Origin: Micractinium sp. NFX-FRZ
Lineage: Eukaryota > Chlorophyta > Trebouxiophyceae > Chlorellales > Chlorellaceae
Assembly (NCBI GenBank): GCA_029339195.1
Contig: JAPTJF010000117.1
Coordinates: forward strand, 62,001 to 126,000
Length of the DNA stretch: 64,000 nt
Direction of reading: 5' to 3'
Shown here: positions 44,785 through 56,841 of the stretch, one piece after another
How the letters are laid out: each line of letters opens with the position of its first letter
Position numbering within the stretch: position 1 is the first letter of the stretch
Translations under genes and position numbers: made by a program
The notes under the pieces: model-generated
Seen by the model: only the letters and a program-made list of their open reading frames with translations
Databases searched by the model: none
What the model was told of the DNA's origin: nothing

Positions 44785-47700
44785 ATGAGGTCGCGCCTAA
44801 CCCGGCCACGTTCTGCCGCCGCCCGCCCCACCCGCTGCGTGCACGCGCGTGCAGCACTGACGGTAAGCGGCGCAGCAGCCCAGCAGCGCAAGCTGGCCCA
44901 GGCAGAGTGCCGTGGAGGCGACCGCAAGATATGTGTCGACTATGGACCCGGCCTGTGGGTGGAAAAGGTGGGAACAAGGTGGCACAGAACAAGGTGGTGC
45001 AGCACTTTGCCTGTTGTGCAGCACGCCCGTTTGCTCACGGCTCGCTGAAAGGCCCGCCGCCTGGCTAGCAAGGGCTGCTGCTGCTCTGCAGCCAAGCTGA
45101 CTGTCACAGAAGAGAGATGCTCTGACCTACCCTATTTTTTAAAACAAAGGCTGCCCTAGCTACATGATGCCTCAGCTGCCCTCTCACCCCTATCCCTCCG
45201 CCCCCACCCTCTCATCCCTCCCCTCACCAACAACCGCACCCAGATCGCATTGACGAGCTCCGAGTGTGACTACGAGGCCGAAACATTCACTCTGTCTGCA
45301 AACGGAGTCCAGCTGGCCGACCTGGACTCCAGCCTGGCAACCCTGGGCAAGCGCTGGCCCTTCATCCGCCCACAGTTTGCGGAGCGGGGCGCCTGCGCCT
45401 GCTGCGACCTCTGCCGCGCGCAGCGCTATGACAGCGTGAGCGCCCGGGGCGGGGGGGCGGGGCCGTGCTGCCTGCGGGATGGACGGGGCGGCTGCATGGG
45501 CAGTTGCGTGGTGGCCATAGCAGGGCATTGGTTGGTTTGAGTGAGGAGTCAGGGACCAACGATAGCAGTGCCTGGCGGGTGCAAGCGCCAGCAGGAGGCA
45601 GCGCTACGAGGAGCGCCACTGCGCATGCGGCCTCATATGCGGCAGCGTGTCCGCGCCAGCGGCTCCCGAACAACCGCTGCCTCTGACAGCCCTCCGCTGG
45701 GCCGCCCTCTCCCGCCCTGCAGGCCAACAGATGCCTGGAGTGGAGCTACCGCGCCTCGGACCGCGCCTGCCGCCTGTTCATGGAGGGCGACCGCTTCACT
45801 TTCCTGGATGTGGTCGACCCTTACAACAGGCTGGATGATGGGAAGAGCCCGATGTATCTGCTCAACACGCTCGTCACCAAGGCTTGGACGTCTGGTCACG
45901 GTGAGCAACAACAACGGCAGACCCCGCTCGCCAAGCAGCTACAAAACCTCATAAAGGAGGTGGGAGTTCCTGGCCGGGCAAGCTGCACAGGAGTGGTTTG
46001 TGTGCAGGGCGTACAGGCCACCAGGCATGCACACGGCTGCGCAGCCGTGACCGCTCTCTCTGTCTGATCAGCTGCCCTGACTGCTCACGTGAGTGGTTGC
46101 CACGGTTGTTGTGATTGCAGCGGCAACGGTGCCTTGCAACTCCACTTACGAGAGCAACCTGCCTGGGTGCCCGGCACCGCCGCCTCCACCTCCTTCACCG
46201 AGACCTCCGCCACCCAGCCCCTCCCCACCTCCTCCACCCAGACCCTCCCCGCCTCCTCCGCCCAGCCCCAGCCCACCTCCTCCGCCCAGCCCCTCACCAC
46301 CTCCCCCGCCAAGCCCCTCACCACCTCCGCCCAGCCCTTCGCCACCTCCTCCGCCCAGCCCCTCTCCGCCTCCTCCCCCCTTCCCCTCGCCACCTCCACC
46401 ACCCAGCCCCTCGCCGCCTCCCCCGCCAAGCCCCTCGCCGCCTCCGCCCAGCCCTTCGCCACCTCCCCCACCCAGCCCCTCTCCGCCTCCTCCTCCCAGC
46501 CCCTCTCCGCCTCCACCACCCAGCCCCTCGCCACCTCCCCCGCCCAGCCCCTCGCCACCTCCGCCCAGCCCTTCGCCGCCTCCCCCACCCAGCCCCTCTC
46601 CGCCTCCTCCCCCCAGCCCCTCGCCACCTCCACCACCCAGCCCCTCGCCACCTCCTCCACCCAGCCCCTCCCCGCCTCCTCCCCCCCCGCCCAAGCCTTC
46701 CCCACCCCCTCCGCCCAGCCCCTCTCCACCTCCCCCACCCAACCCTTCCCCGCCTCCTCCTCCCAGCCCATCCCCGCCTAGACCCAGCCCGCCTCCTCCC
46801 CCCCCGCCCAGGCCTTCCCCGCCTCCTCCGCCCAGCCCCTCTCCACCTCCCCCACCCAGCCCTTCACCCCCTCCCCCGCCCAGCCCCTCCCCACCCAGAC
46901 CAAGCCCACCCCCACCCAAGCCATCTCCGCCCCCGCCAAGGCCCCCTCCGCCACCTCCTAAACGTGCGCCACTTGCAGCCTTCGTAGGACCGCACATGCA
47001 GCATGCACCTTTTGTGGTGAACTTAACCGCTGTGTGGCACTGGAGCAAGTGGCCATGCACGTTTAGACTGCCTGCGTCTTACACTGACTTAACCCACCCA
47101 ACGGTCCAACCCATCCAAGTGCAGACATAAACCTCTCCTGCAAGTGCGGTTACATCAAACGTGTCAAGGTGGGGAGGCCTGCGTGTGCTCCTGCTTGTGC
47201 TCCGTCATCGTGAGAGCCACAGCTGCATCGCCGCGCATGCACCGGCGCTGCAGGCCCTGCACGCCCTCAGCCCACGCTACCGACTGCTTTGCTGCTGCGC
47301 TGCTCTGCTGCGCCGCACCCCATGCTTGCAGGTTGGCTTCATCACCATCCGAGGTGTGCAATACGCATCCGGGCTAAACGTGACCTGCAGCGATGGAGAG
47401 ATCGTGCGGGATGTCGCCGCCCCGGGAGGCTTCTCCGCAGTAGAGAGCAGCAACGCGGTGAGAGTGGGGGCCTGCCCTGGGCGGTCCTCTTGCGCGGGCA
47501 CTGGGTGCATGTGCAAGCAAGACGCCTGTTGAAAGAAGTGGCAACTACTTCAGGCCTGTACTGGGCACTGGGCGCGTCGCCTTGGCCCGGACTCTGGGCT
47601 GCTGCACGCGCAAGCCAGGCGCCTGTCGGCGTGAGTAGCACTAACTGCGGGCCCTGCTGGCTGGTGTGCCTCCCCGTCTTCCTTGGACGCAGTGCTCCAG

Positions 47701-50501
47701 CAGCCAGCAGGTGGTGTTTGGGCCCCTCAAGGGAGCCTGCCGGTCAACCACCGTCAGATTTGTCACAACAGAAGGCTTGGAGGGAGTTGTGGGACTGGCA
47801 GACGCAGGCAAGTTACGCAGCCAGGTGTCAGCAAGGCAATTTACTGTGCACAAGCCTGGGAGCGTGCACTGCATGCCACGAGTGCGTGCCCTGTACGCTG
47901 AGTGCCAGCTGTGCCCGACTTCATGCCACCAAGTCCGCCTCACGTGCCGTGCTGTGCAGGTCGCAGCGGCACGGGGTCCTACCTCCCCAGCTGCCCTCAT
48001 TGGAAGGGAGTGCTCACAGGCATTTCTCTCAAACGCTGGGCCAGCGGCACCTTGACCAAGTGAGACCCATCCACTGCCAGCGGCACAGGGCGCGTGCTGT
48101 CACACACTGTTCTGACAAGTGTGCCCCCTAGGGTGGATGCAGATTATCTGTCGCTGGCACCAGAACTGCCAGCAAGCATGTTGCGATGCATCGTCCACGC
48201 AAGGCAGGAATGCTGGCAGGGTGCCAGCTTGAGAGCCTGACGCGACTGCCAGTGACTGCTCGTCTCCCCAAATGCTGTGCTGCCGCTTTGCAGCGTGATG
48301 AACACCGTGTCCGCCGTCTGCTCCCACCCCCAGACATGTGCGCCACCGAGCCCTCCCCCACGGTGCGGGTGTGCGGCTCGGGCCCAGGATGCCAGGGCAT
48401 GCAGCTGCCCTGGCAGGCTGGCAGGCCGGTCACAGGCCTGCCCCTGCCAGGCTGGCAGCCCGGTCAGAGCATGCCGCGCCTGCACCAGCACGAGCAAGGC
48501 GCTAGCAGCCAGCGCTGCTCATGCGGCATGCCCAGCCCATCTCATATCACCTCCCTGCATGCACTCCCAATCCCCCGCACTCCTTGCTTCATGCATGCAG
48601 GCCACGCCCTCCTCCTCCCAGGCCGCGCCCCCCGCGTCGTAGGCCGCCCCCACCGCCTGTGCTGAAGGCCCGTGCCTACGGCGACCCCCACTTCCGGGTG
48701 AGTGCTGCTGGGATGTCGAGAGAGCATGTCCACTGGCAGCGACAGCGTTCAGTTTCATGCGCTGCCCAGCCCCCTCTCGGACAACTGTGGCCCTTGACAC
48801 CTTGCGCACAACAGGCCGTGGTGCGACCTGCTGCCACGCTTCCCAAGCGAAGGGGTGCTCACCACTTGTGCCTGCGGGCCGCCGGGGATGCAGTGAGGGC
48901 TTGCATGTACTCAAGGCACGCCGTCGTCTGCCCTGCTTGGCACGCTGTTTTGTGCACCTGCAGGGTTTTGACGGCTCCAAGTTCAGCTTCTCCGGCGTTC
49001 CTGGCTCCTGGTACGAGCTGCTGGGCAGCAGGTCGCCGCCCTTTTCCCTCAAGTCCAAGGTGAGACCTCTCTGACCGGAGGCATGCGTGCTGTCCAGCCA
49101 GTCACGTGGCTAGCAGGTTGGGGATCCGGCCCCTGCTCCCCGCATGTGCCGGGACATGCACCGCCTGCGACCCGCCTGATCCAGGGCGTAGTTTAGCGTA
49201 GGCCTGCCTGGGGTGGGGGGCAGGAGGGGCGGCCTGGCAACCGCTGCAGGCGGCGGCAGGCGCTGTGAGGTGGCCTGCCGAGAGGGGCCAAGATGCTGGG
49301 CCGATTGAAAGCCGGGTGACAGAGATAACAGCCGTCGGCAGGTTAGTGAGCTTCACACTCATGCATCGTGCTGCTCCAAGCCATAACAAATTGCACCTAC
49401 ACCACTCGTCTTGCTGCAGTTTGCGGCCAGCACCCTGCGCCCCAACACCACTTACATGAGGTGGGAGTGGCCAGCAGTGGCAGGCAGAGCACACCCACGG
49501 GGGCAGGCCTGGGAGGCCTGCGTGCTGTGCTGTGGTGTGGTCTGCTGCACTGCGCTGTTCTGTGCTGTGGTTGCGAGGCGTCAGAGGCGCAGCCCTCAAT
49601 ACACTGCTGTGCCCAGTGCACACTTATGCGCAGCTGGGGGGTCCTCCGCTATAGGTCAGGGTAGCCCGCTCAGCAACTGTCCGTTGCGCCTGTTCACCAA
49701 CCTGGGGCCTCGGACTGCCGCATGCAGGGCATTCGAGTTCCGCAACGGAACCTCAAAAGTGGAGGTCGACCTCCTGCCCCCGTTGCCCAGCCGCCCTGCC
49801 ATCTGGCGCCTGCGGGCCCGGGCCAACGGCAAGCTTGTGCCCGCCGGCGCCACGGGGCTGACCATTGGCAAGGGCATTCGAGTCACACTCACACGCGGCA
49901 ACATCGGCGTGTTTGGCCGCGTGATGGTTGATGCAGGTGGGTGATGAGGAGGGAGTGGAAGGGGGCGGTCATGCAAGTGGGCAAGCAGCTGGTGTGTGCA
50001 GCAGCACAGAAGGCCATTGCACATGCGCGTGTAGAAAGGAGGTGCCTCTCGCGGCAGGCTCCAGCCCACTGGGCAGGCTTACCGCAGGTGTCCCCTGCTC
50101 TGTGAGCATTCCAGGCGGCTCGACTTGCTCGGCACGGCCTCGCCCTTCCTGCCAATGCCCCCTTCCCTGTCCAGCCTTGCTCAGTGCAGGGCCCACTCGC
50201 CTTCACTCAACTCCCCATGTATATACCTAAAGCGTGTGGTTCGGGCACTCTCTGCGCTGCAGGGTACATCCGCGTGGCAATGATCCAAAAGTGGCGCCCG
50301 CAGCGCGCTGAGCTGGCAGACTTTTTGGATGTCAACCTCTACGTCTACCAACCCTTGCGCCTGCCGGCGACCGGCATCCTGGGAACCACCTACCGGAACG
50401 CGGTGCAGGCGCGCACGCGTGCTTCCGCTGTTGACAGCGCTGCACAGCAGCCGCTTCAGGCGTGGACGTACGACCCGCAGCCTGGGCAGGAGCTGGAGTG
50501 A
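44785..50501 (+). CDS. Modular extracellular / cell-wall protein: PAN-like, PPSP rod, jacalin-like, vWD-like
   Basis: Probably secreted matrix glycoprotein. Exons: 44785-44967, 45244-45435, 45723-45900, 46121 to about 46963, 47125-47168, 47332-47457, about 47691-47807, about 47960-48058, 48601-48697, 48964-49060, about 49420-49458, 49673-49936, about 50263-50501. PAN/Apple-like part: CACCDLCRAQRYDS then CLEWSYRASDRACRLF. About 250 residues of PPSPSPPPP repeats follow (46160-46960), like the hydroxyproline-rich rods of pherophorins. Then a Cys-containing beta-rich segment (ITIRGVQYASGLNVTCSDGE, GPLKGACRSTTVRFVT, GVLTGISLKRW) that looks jacalin-like. A second short Pro hinge leads to a vWD-like domain (AYGDPHF, GFDGSKFSFSG, GLTIGKGIRVTL). 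The first exon and the ATG are uncertain; no clear signal peptide is seen, so the true N-terminus may lie upstream. Confidence 0.75.
46160..46960 (+). repeat. PPSP-coding low-complexity tract
   Basis: Degenerate 15-21 bp units of the type CC(T/C)CC(A/C/G)CC..CCCAGCCCC encode SPSPPPPP repeats. The tract is open in all frames, so large antisense Gly-rich and other-frame ORFs here are artefacts. Proline rods of this type are O-glycosylated on hydroxyproline in green algae. Confidence 0.97.
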
Positions 50502-50969
50502 CAACGGCAGCGAGCGTGGGTGTGATAGCACAGCCCCCCTTCTTTCACCGCAGACAGCTTTGTAGATCCGTATTTCTTCCCCCTACCCTAGTTCGGCCTC
50601 TACCTGGCCAACTTTCCTTCCACTTTCATCCGCTACTGAAAACTTGATTCAGCAGAACGCAATGGCCACTTGAATGATGATCAATACTTTCGTTACACAA
50701 ACTGCACTGGTGTGCTCGTGTACGCATATCCTGCTTTGCGTACAAACCCTGCTTTGTATGATGGCTCAATGTGGGCTGCAGCCACTGCAGCGTGTGGTTG
50801 TTGCTAAGCACGGCCCAACGTGTCAACTACGGTATCAAAGCATGCACACGATGCAACAAACACACAAACAAAGCAAAGCGTCTAAAAACACAGAAACAGC
50901 TCGGTACAGGTGGGCGCATCCCGCGCTTGCAGGGCAGGGCAGCTAGCGCGTGTTGTTGCTGCAGGATGC
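50502..50969. other. Convergent 3' region, no gene seen
   Basis: About 470 bp between the extracellular-protein stop and the F-box gene stop. A/T content is higher than in the flanks. No gene or RNA recognised. Confidence 0.65.
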
Positions 50970-53200
50970 TCACACCCCCGTCGCAGGGATGTCCAACTCC
51001 CACCCCCAGTGCGGGGCACCGGCGCGCAGGCGCTCAAGTACAGGTGCCGGCATCTCCCAGCTGGCTATCTTCAGATACTTTAGGCGCCTCATGTGGAGCA
51101 CCATGGTGTCCACATCAGCGTTGGTCAGCGCCAGATGGTAGCCGTACAGCGCCAGGCGGGCCAGCGACGTGGCGCCCGCCAGCGCCGCCGGCAGGCGCTT
51201 CATGCTGCCGTGATCATGTAGGATCAGCTCTTCCAGACCTGCACAGGTCAGCAGTGTATTGCTCATCCAAGGCACGCCAAAGACTGCAGGGCTAGCAGGC
51301 ATGACCCACTCCATGTTATAAAGCTCTGTCTCGTGATCTCACTCATCTGCCAAGCTTGCCCCCCAAAACATGTGCACCCCGCGGCCCGCCTGTCAGCATC
51401 CTACCTGCCAGGTAGGCGCCTGCTGGAAGGTCTGAGATGTTGCCTCCTATGGCCAAACTGTCCGACAGCTCCAGCTTCCTCAGGCGGGTCAAATGGGTCA
51501 GCTCGGCCATTGACTGGGCGGGCGGCTGGCCTGACCAGGTGTCATACAGGCAGAGGTGCTCGAGGCGGGGGGCCTGCTGCAGCAGAGCCCGGACAGCCTG
51601 CCATGCGTCAAGGCTTTCCGGCAGCACCCCCCAAGGCTTGTTGAATGATACCTCCAGCCGTGTTGTGGCCCCCAGCTGTGCACAGCGTCAGTCTGTTGAG
51701 CCGTCCCAGTGGCATTCACTGAGCTCCAGCGCCGCCAGCTGGGCACCAGCTGGCAGAAGTGCGTCCGCCACAGGCTGCAGCGCTGGCAGCCTCTGCACAT
51801 CACACAGGGTCAGCTTGGGGGCGCCATCGTCGCTGCCCTGGTTCGGCACGCTGTCTGTGAAGTATCCGCTGTCACCCCGGGGGTTAGGGTGGCTGCCGAA
51901 GCTACAGCACTTGAATCGGGCGCCCGCCACCTGCAGCGCACAGCAGGCAGGGGAGGACATATCAAGGGGCAGACGGAGTGGACGACGGGCAATGAGCGCT
52001 CCGGCGAGCAATGTTCCTTGGCAGTGAGTGGGGGGTCCGGCTCGCCTGGCTTCCTACCTCCCAGGGCGCCAGCCACACTTGCTCGCCCGACGGTACTCTT
52101 TGGATGAACTGAAACGACCGCAGCGCCTTGAAGCCCGCGGGCGCCGGGAGCCGAGGGGCCTCTGCATGCACCTCAGCCGCGGGCTGCTCAAAGAGCGTCT
52201 GCTCTTGCAGGTGCTCCAGGTGGGTCAGGTCCCGAAGATCGGCTGGCACGATTCCCGCCACTGACAGCTGTGTCAAGCCAGAGAGCTGGGTGAGGAGGTG
52301 GCATGACAAGGAGCACTCGCTCAGGCTGAGGCTGCGCAGCTGAGTGAGCTGCGCCAGCGCGTGGCCGGCAGCAGGGGGCAGCCGGTCCTGCCGGGGTGGC
52401 GGGGCACCCTCCTCTGCCTCGCCTTGCATGGCCGAGACGCTCATGGTAAGACAGCAGCGGGAAGCCGGTAAGACGGTAAGACGGTAAGACGGTAAGACGG
52501 TAAGACGGTGAGATGGTAAGACGGTAAGACAGCAGCGGGAAGCCGGCAAGGGCGCGCAGGGCAGGGGCGCAGCCCGCCAGCTCCTCCTCGAAGTGCAGGG
52601 CCACGTCTGTGAGCGCTCCGGGGTGCAGCCGCGCCAGAAAGTCCGCCAGCTGTAACGGGGCGGCTGCCGCGGCGCCGCTCCTCCACTCGTCGCCCACGCG
52701 GAAGCCAAAGCCCCTCCATGAGGTGCTGGCAGTGAAGTTGCGCACGTGGGCGCCCACGCGGCGCAGCAGGGTGCCTGGCGGCGAAGCAACGCTCCTGCAG
52801 CTGAAGAACGCCCGGTGTGCCGCCCATGCTGTACATGGAGCTGCGCCATCCATGTGCTATGAAGGTGCGCCACAGGTCAGGCTCTGAGTAGAAAGCAGAG
52901 TGCCAGCGCTTGGACACCAGCGTGAGGGAGGGGCTGCAGAAGGGCAAGGAGGCGGGCGGCGGGTGGGCGTGGCGGGCGCGGGGGCGTTGGACCACCTTGG
53001 TTGTGGATGCGACGCTTCTGCGCCGAAGCTGCGTGTCAAACTACCTGAAAATTCACCGATAACCGTTGCGTGAGTGAAAAACGAGACACTGACTGTCAGC
53101 CGCCGCGCACCCACCCTTCTTGTCGCCCTGCCACCGCCATGATGTGGCCCAGCAGTGTGTCTGGCAGTGCCTCCAAGGTGGGAGGTGGGCGCCCAGGCAT
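50970..53200 (-). CDS. F-box / leucine-rich-repeat protein, possibly frame-disrupted
   Basis: The first exon (53115-53200) encodes MPGRPPPTLEALPDTLLGHIMA. It splices at Gly to an exon starting near 52936 with PSLTLVSKRWHSAFYSEPD, which together form an F-box. Leucine-rich repeats follow: LTQLRSLSLSECSLSCHLL, LTQLSVAGIVPADLRDL, LTLCDVQRLPALQPV, LEHLCLYDTWSG, LRKLELSDSL, LEELILHDHGSMKRLP, LKYLKIASWEMP. The coding signal changes frame twice without a consensus intron: near 52760-52830 (ERCFAAR to LLRRVGAHVRNF) and across the 8-bp minisatellite at 52469-52530. Either small unrecognised introns exist or the gene is a recent pseudogene or frame-variable allele. Unlike the F-box gene at 38970-42920, it has no membrane helices. 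Confidence 0.6.
52449..52546. repeat. 8-bp minisatellite (TAAGACGG) flanked by a 20-bp direct repeat
   Basis: Five perfect TAAGACGG units (52469-52508), one variant TGAGATGG, then one further perfect unit. A 20-bp sequence, AGACAGCAGCGGGAAGCCGG, occurs at 52449 and again at 52527, 78 bp apart. It lies inside the coding part of the F-box/LRR gene. Eight is not a multiple of three, so each copy gained or lost shifts the frame. Confidence 0.93.
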
Positions 53201-53975
53201 GGTGCGGCAGCACTAGGTTGGGCACACTCGGAAGTTGCCTGGCCCTTGTCGATGGGCAATAGACGGACTCGAGTGCGATTGTGAGTGCGGTTGAATGATG
53301 GCAGTGCTCAACTTGTGGGCTGAGGCGGACAGGGGCCAGCGTCGGCAGCAGCGCAGCGTCGGCAGCAGCCTGCTTTCGCTCAAGCAGGCGGCGATGACGC
53401 GTGTGGCAGCACCAGCAGGCAGGTGATGCACAGGTGACATGCAAGCTGAGTGCACAGTTTGCCAAGAAGAACAGCTGTAGCACCCAGCTGCCGCTACTGC
53501 GCAAAAGAAGCGGCCCACTGCCAGCGCTACTTGTGGTTGGGTTGTGGACGCCGCGGCATTGGGAGCAGTTTCGGTAGGCGCTGGCTTTCTTCTCGTGGGT
53601 TGTTGAAACCAGCCTTGATTGGTCATGCGGTTCCGTGAGGGGATGCAAACACACAAGCTCTTGAACGGTAGTTGGGTGTTTGTGTCAGACGTCAGGGGCG
53701 GCTCGACTTTGCAGCAGGAAGAGCTTGTGCAGCAAAGGTGCACAGGGGGGCTGTTGCGGTGCAGAGAAATGCCCCTGCGTCTTTCAGTGAATGCCACACA
53801 CTTGAAACGTTACGAGGCAGAGCTATTCCTCTGCTGTGTCCACTGCAGCGGCCGGCTGCCCTGCCGCCACCGCCCCAGCATCCACAGCATGCTGCCACAT
53901 TGCGCTCGTTTGACCGGCTGCTCATAATCGCGTCCCTCTCCGTTGGCCCTGAAGCCCATGTGAGGGCGCAGAGCC
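53201..53975. promoter_or_regulatory. Divergent intergenic region between F-box and LYR genes
   Basis: About 0.78 kb between two outward-reading starts. No gene-like frame, RNA gene or clear TATA box is seen. Confidence 0.5.
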
Positions 53976-55576
53976 ATGCTTGCCGCGGGTGGGGTGGCCC
54001 GGCTCTCGCTGCAGACCGCCCCGCGCTTCCTGGCCGCGCAGGCCAGCCGGTTCAGCAGCGGCATTACGTACGATGCGGGAAACTCCGATGTGGATGCGCT
54101 AATCGAGGAGAACCTGGTGCGGCTACTGCTGAGCGGCTGCCACCGCCACCGCCGCCGCTCTGCCGAAACCACAGCGAACTGCCGTCCCATCTCCTGCGCT
54201 TGACCGCTCTTGCCTAACCATGCTGCCAGGCTGTCGCTCACCCCTCATCTTGCCGCCCCTTGTCTGGTCCTGCCCTGCGCGCTCCTTGCTGCAGGACAAG
54301 TCGACGTATCGGAAGCGCGAGGAGGAGTCGCCGTTTCGCCTGCTGACCACACGGCGGGAGGCTCTGGCGCTGTACCGAGAGATATGGCGGCTCACCGCGC
54401 TGTTTGACTGGCCTGACGACAAGGGCCGCCTGTGGTGGGTGCGCTGCGCATGCGCACATGCATGCATGCATTGAGGTGTGGGTGGTGTGGGTGATGCGTG
54501 TGGTAGGGGTGGGGCTCGCAGGCCGGTAGCCAAAACGGTGCAGGTGGGCGGAGCGGGCAGCATTGCCACCTGCTTGTCCTAGTCTGCCCAGCTGAACCGC
54601 CCTCCCCGCTGAGCTTCCGCCGCTGATGTGTGCAGGCGTGACTTGCTGCGTGAGAGCGCTCGGCAGGAGTTTGAGGCGGCGCGGTTTGAAGACGACCCTG
54701 AAATCGTGAGCGGGGGTTGCTGGGGTTGAATGAAAGGAAGTGTGGGGTTGACTTTGAAAGTGCGAGGTTTTCAGCGCCTGGAGCGGCCCGGTTCGCCACA
54801 GAATGTGAGCTGAGCACATTGGGGGCTTTGATGGGGCGCACTGGACCTGTAAGATTGTCTGTCGAGCTGTTGTGGCACCTGCCGTAGAGCAGAGATGCGC
54901 TGCTGCTTTGTGCCGCATCCTGCCTTTTCAGGCTCCCCCTGCCTGCCTGCCTGCCCCGTCCCCATCGGCTCCCGGGCTTCAGAGCCAGGGCCCTCTCCAC
55001 CCCTGCATATCTCCCCACCCACCTGCTGTGCTGCTCCCATGACTGACGCGCACCCCTGCCCCCCACCTTCTCCCCGCCTCGCTGGCGCCAGGTCAACCGC
55101 CTGCTGGTGGTGGGGCGGGATGCGGTGCACCAGGTGGCCGAGAAGTTCCTGTGAGTCCGCCTGCCAGCTGGGCAGGGTGTGGGCGGTGGTCCCGCTCAGA
55201 TAGAAGGCAGGCAGGTGGCGGGGTGTGGGCCGTCTTAGAGGGGAGGGGTGCTGTACCCCCCGTGGGCCTGAAGGATCCTGTTAGCTGCCAGCGATGTGGT
55301 ATGCTTGCCATCCCCGCCCAACAGGAGCTGGGCTGCCCCCCGCAGCCCCGAGTGCAGGACACGCTTGCCTACCCTGGCCCTCTTCTTGCCGTGTGCAGTG
55401 CTCCGCCCATTCGTCCCACCCGCTGCCACCAGCCCACTGAATGACCCACCCTCAACCTGCCCCCTGCCTGCAGGGCCAAGCGGCAGAGGATGATGGAGCA
55501 GGCAGAGGCGGCGTTCAGGGCAGGGCAGGGGCCGCCGCCAGGGCAGCCGCCCTTCCCGCCCGACTGGCGCCTGTGA
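53976..55576 (+). CDS. LYR-motif (Complex1_LYR family) mitochondrial protein
   Basis: LYR proteins bind the mitochondrial acyl carrier protein and help assemble or serve respiratory complexes and iron-sulfur clusters. Five exons: 53976-54116, 54295-54434, 54636-54705, 55092-55150 and 55474-55576. They join in phase to 170 residues. The N-terminus MLAAGGVARLSLQTAPRFLA, with RFSSG after it, looks like a mitochondrial presequence. The family core is EALALYREIWRLTALFDWPDD (LYR at the start of helix 1), then LRESARQEFEAARFEDDPE and VNRLLVVGRDAVHQVAEKFL. This Arg-x-EFE...DPE...LL..GRDA pattern is typical. The tail is Gly/Pro-rich. The specific partner complex cannot be told from sequence alone. Confidence 0.85.
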
Positions 55577-56841
55577 TCCCCGCTGCCTCTCGCCCGCCTT
55601 CCTTCTGGCCCTTGTTGGCAGACTCAATTGCCCGCTCGCCTTCCCGCCCAACCTGCGCCTGCGATCCGCGCTACCTCTGCAAGTCGCCTTGTTCGCCTTC
55701 CTCCTGTGCCTTCCTGTGCCTTCCTTTCCTCCCCTGCTCTGCTACTCCCACTCCCTTCCCTCAGCTGGTTGGCTGGCGTTACATGCTGTGTTAGTACATG
55801 GGAAAAACGAGTGTGGCGGGTGGGGGGGCTAGGACGTCCAGGGTGAAGCATTGGTGCGCCGCTGGCTTGGGAGAGGGAGAAGATGACTGGGCACGCCAGC
55901 GGCCAGGGCCTCCGAGCGCACCAGTGCGCACTGGACGCGTGCTGCATTGTGATTGGCGGTGTTCAGAAGCAAAGGTGCAGATTTGGGGGGTGCAGAAGCA
56001 AACGTGCAAGTGGGGCGGGGGGTTTGCTGAGAGGGATGGATGTGTGGGGCTGCTGAGATGCCGGGGGGAGGGGTGGGGGGAGCGAGGCGGGGTAGCTTTG
56101 GCCATACCGGACCACATGCGGTCGCGCCCTAACCATGGAATCGAGCATCGAGAAGAGTCGGAAGACGCCCACAGTTGAGGTAAAGAATACTAAAGAGGTC
56201 GGAAATCGCGCGGCCGGTAGGGCGCGCGTGGAACACCCGCCATGGCATTCGATGGGCGGATCGGTTTGGGGGGCAGCAGGGGCGCCTCATGCAAAAGGAC
56301 CGCGGCTGAGCGAGGTTTGGAGGGGTGAAAGGGAAGGGTACATGCATGCTGACAGCGTCTGCTGATGGGTGGGTGGCGCATGGAGGGCTGGCCAAGTGCT
56401 TGGGTGGCGGGGGCAAGTGCGAGAGACAAGCTAATGGGGGAACATGAGAGTCGTGGCGGCCAAACGCCACAGGGGTAGTAGGGATGCAGGGAAGGGGAGC
56501 GGCAGGGGCCGCAGGGTGCATTAGGGCAGGCAGCAGGGGTGCGTGACGCATGCGTAGTCGTACCGCAAACGTTCAGGGCGGCGAGGCGGGAGACGGAACT
56601 GGGCGATTCACGTGTTAAGCAAGGCAAGGAGGGGACCCGTTGTCATCAAATCATGGCAGTCTGACTGGGCAGCTCGCGTGCGCATGCACGCTTGCAGTTA
56701 GTTCTGCAACTTGTTAACTTTGGGATGGAGGGCAGCCACTGCAGCATGGCGCAGCCAGCCCCGGCCGCTGCGCACTGCAGCGCTGCGCGCAGTGCCTGCT
56801 GGGGCGTATCGTTGGGGAGGCCGATCCCCACTGCAGCCTGT
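55577..56841. other. Convergent 3' region, no gene seen
   Basis: About 1.3 kb between the LYR gene stop and the bZIP gene stop. It contains G-rich plus-strand runs (for example 55820-56100) and ORFs without domains on either strand. Probably two 3' UTRs and spacer. Confidence 0.6.

Noticed and set aside
46085..47060. Long antisense and other-frame ORFs (Gly-rich, Arg-rich, Ala-Gly-Trp repeats) across the PPSP tract
   Set aside because: The tract has no stop codons in several frames because of its repeat structure. Only the Pro-Ser frame joins flanking exons through consensus splice sites and continues the domain order.
53619..53927. Upstream plus-strand ORF as the start of the LYR gene
   Set aside because: The ATG at 53976 begins a good mitochondrial presequence and all five exons join in phase. 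The upstream ORF does not join it in frame.
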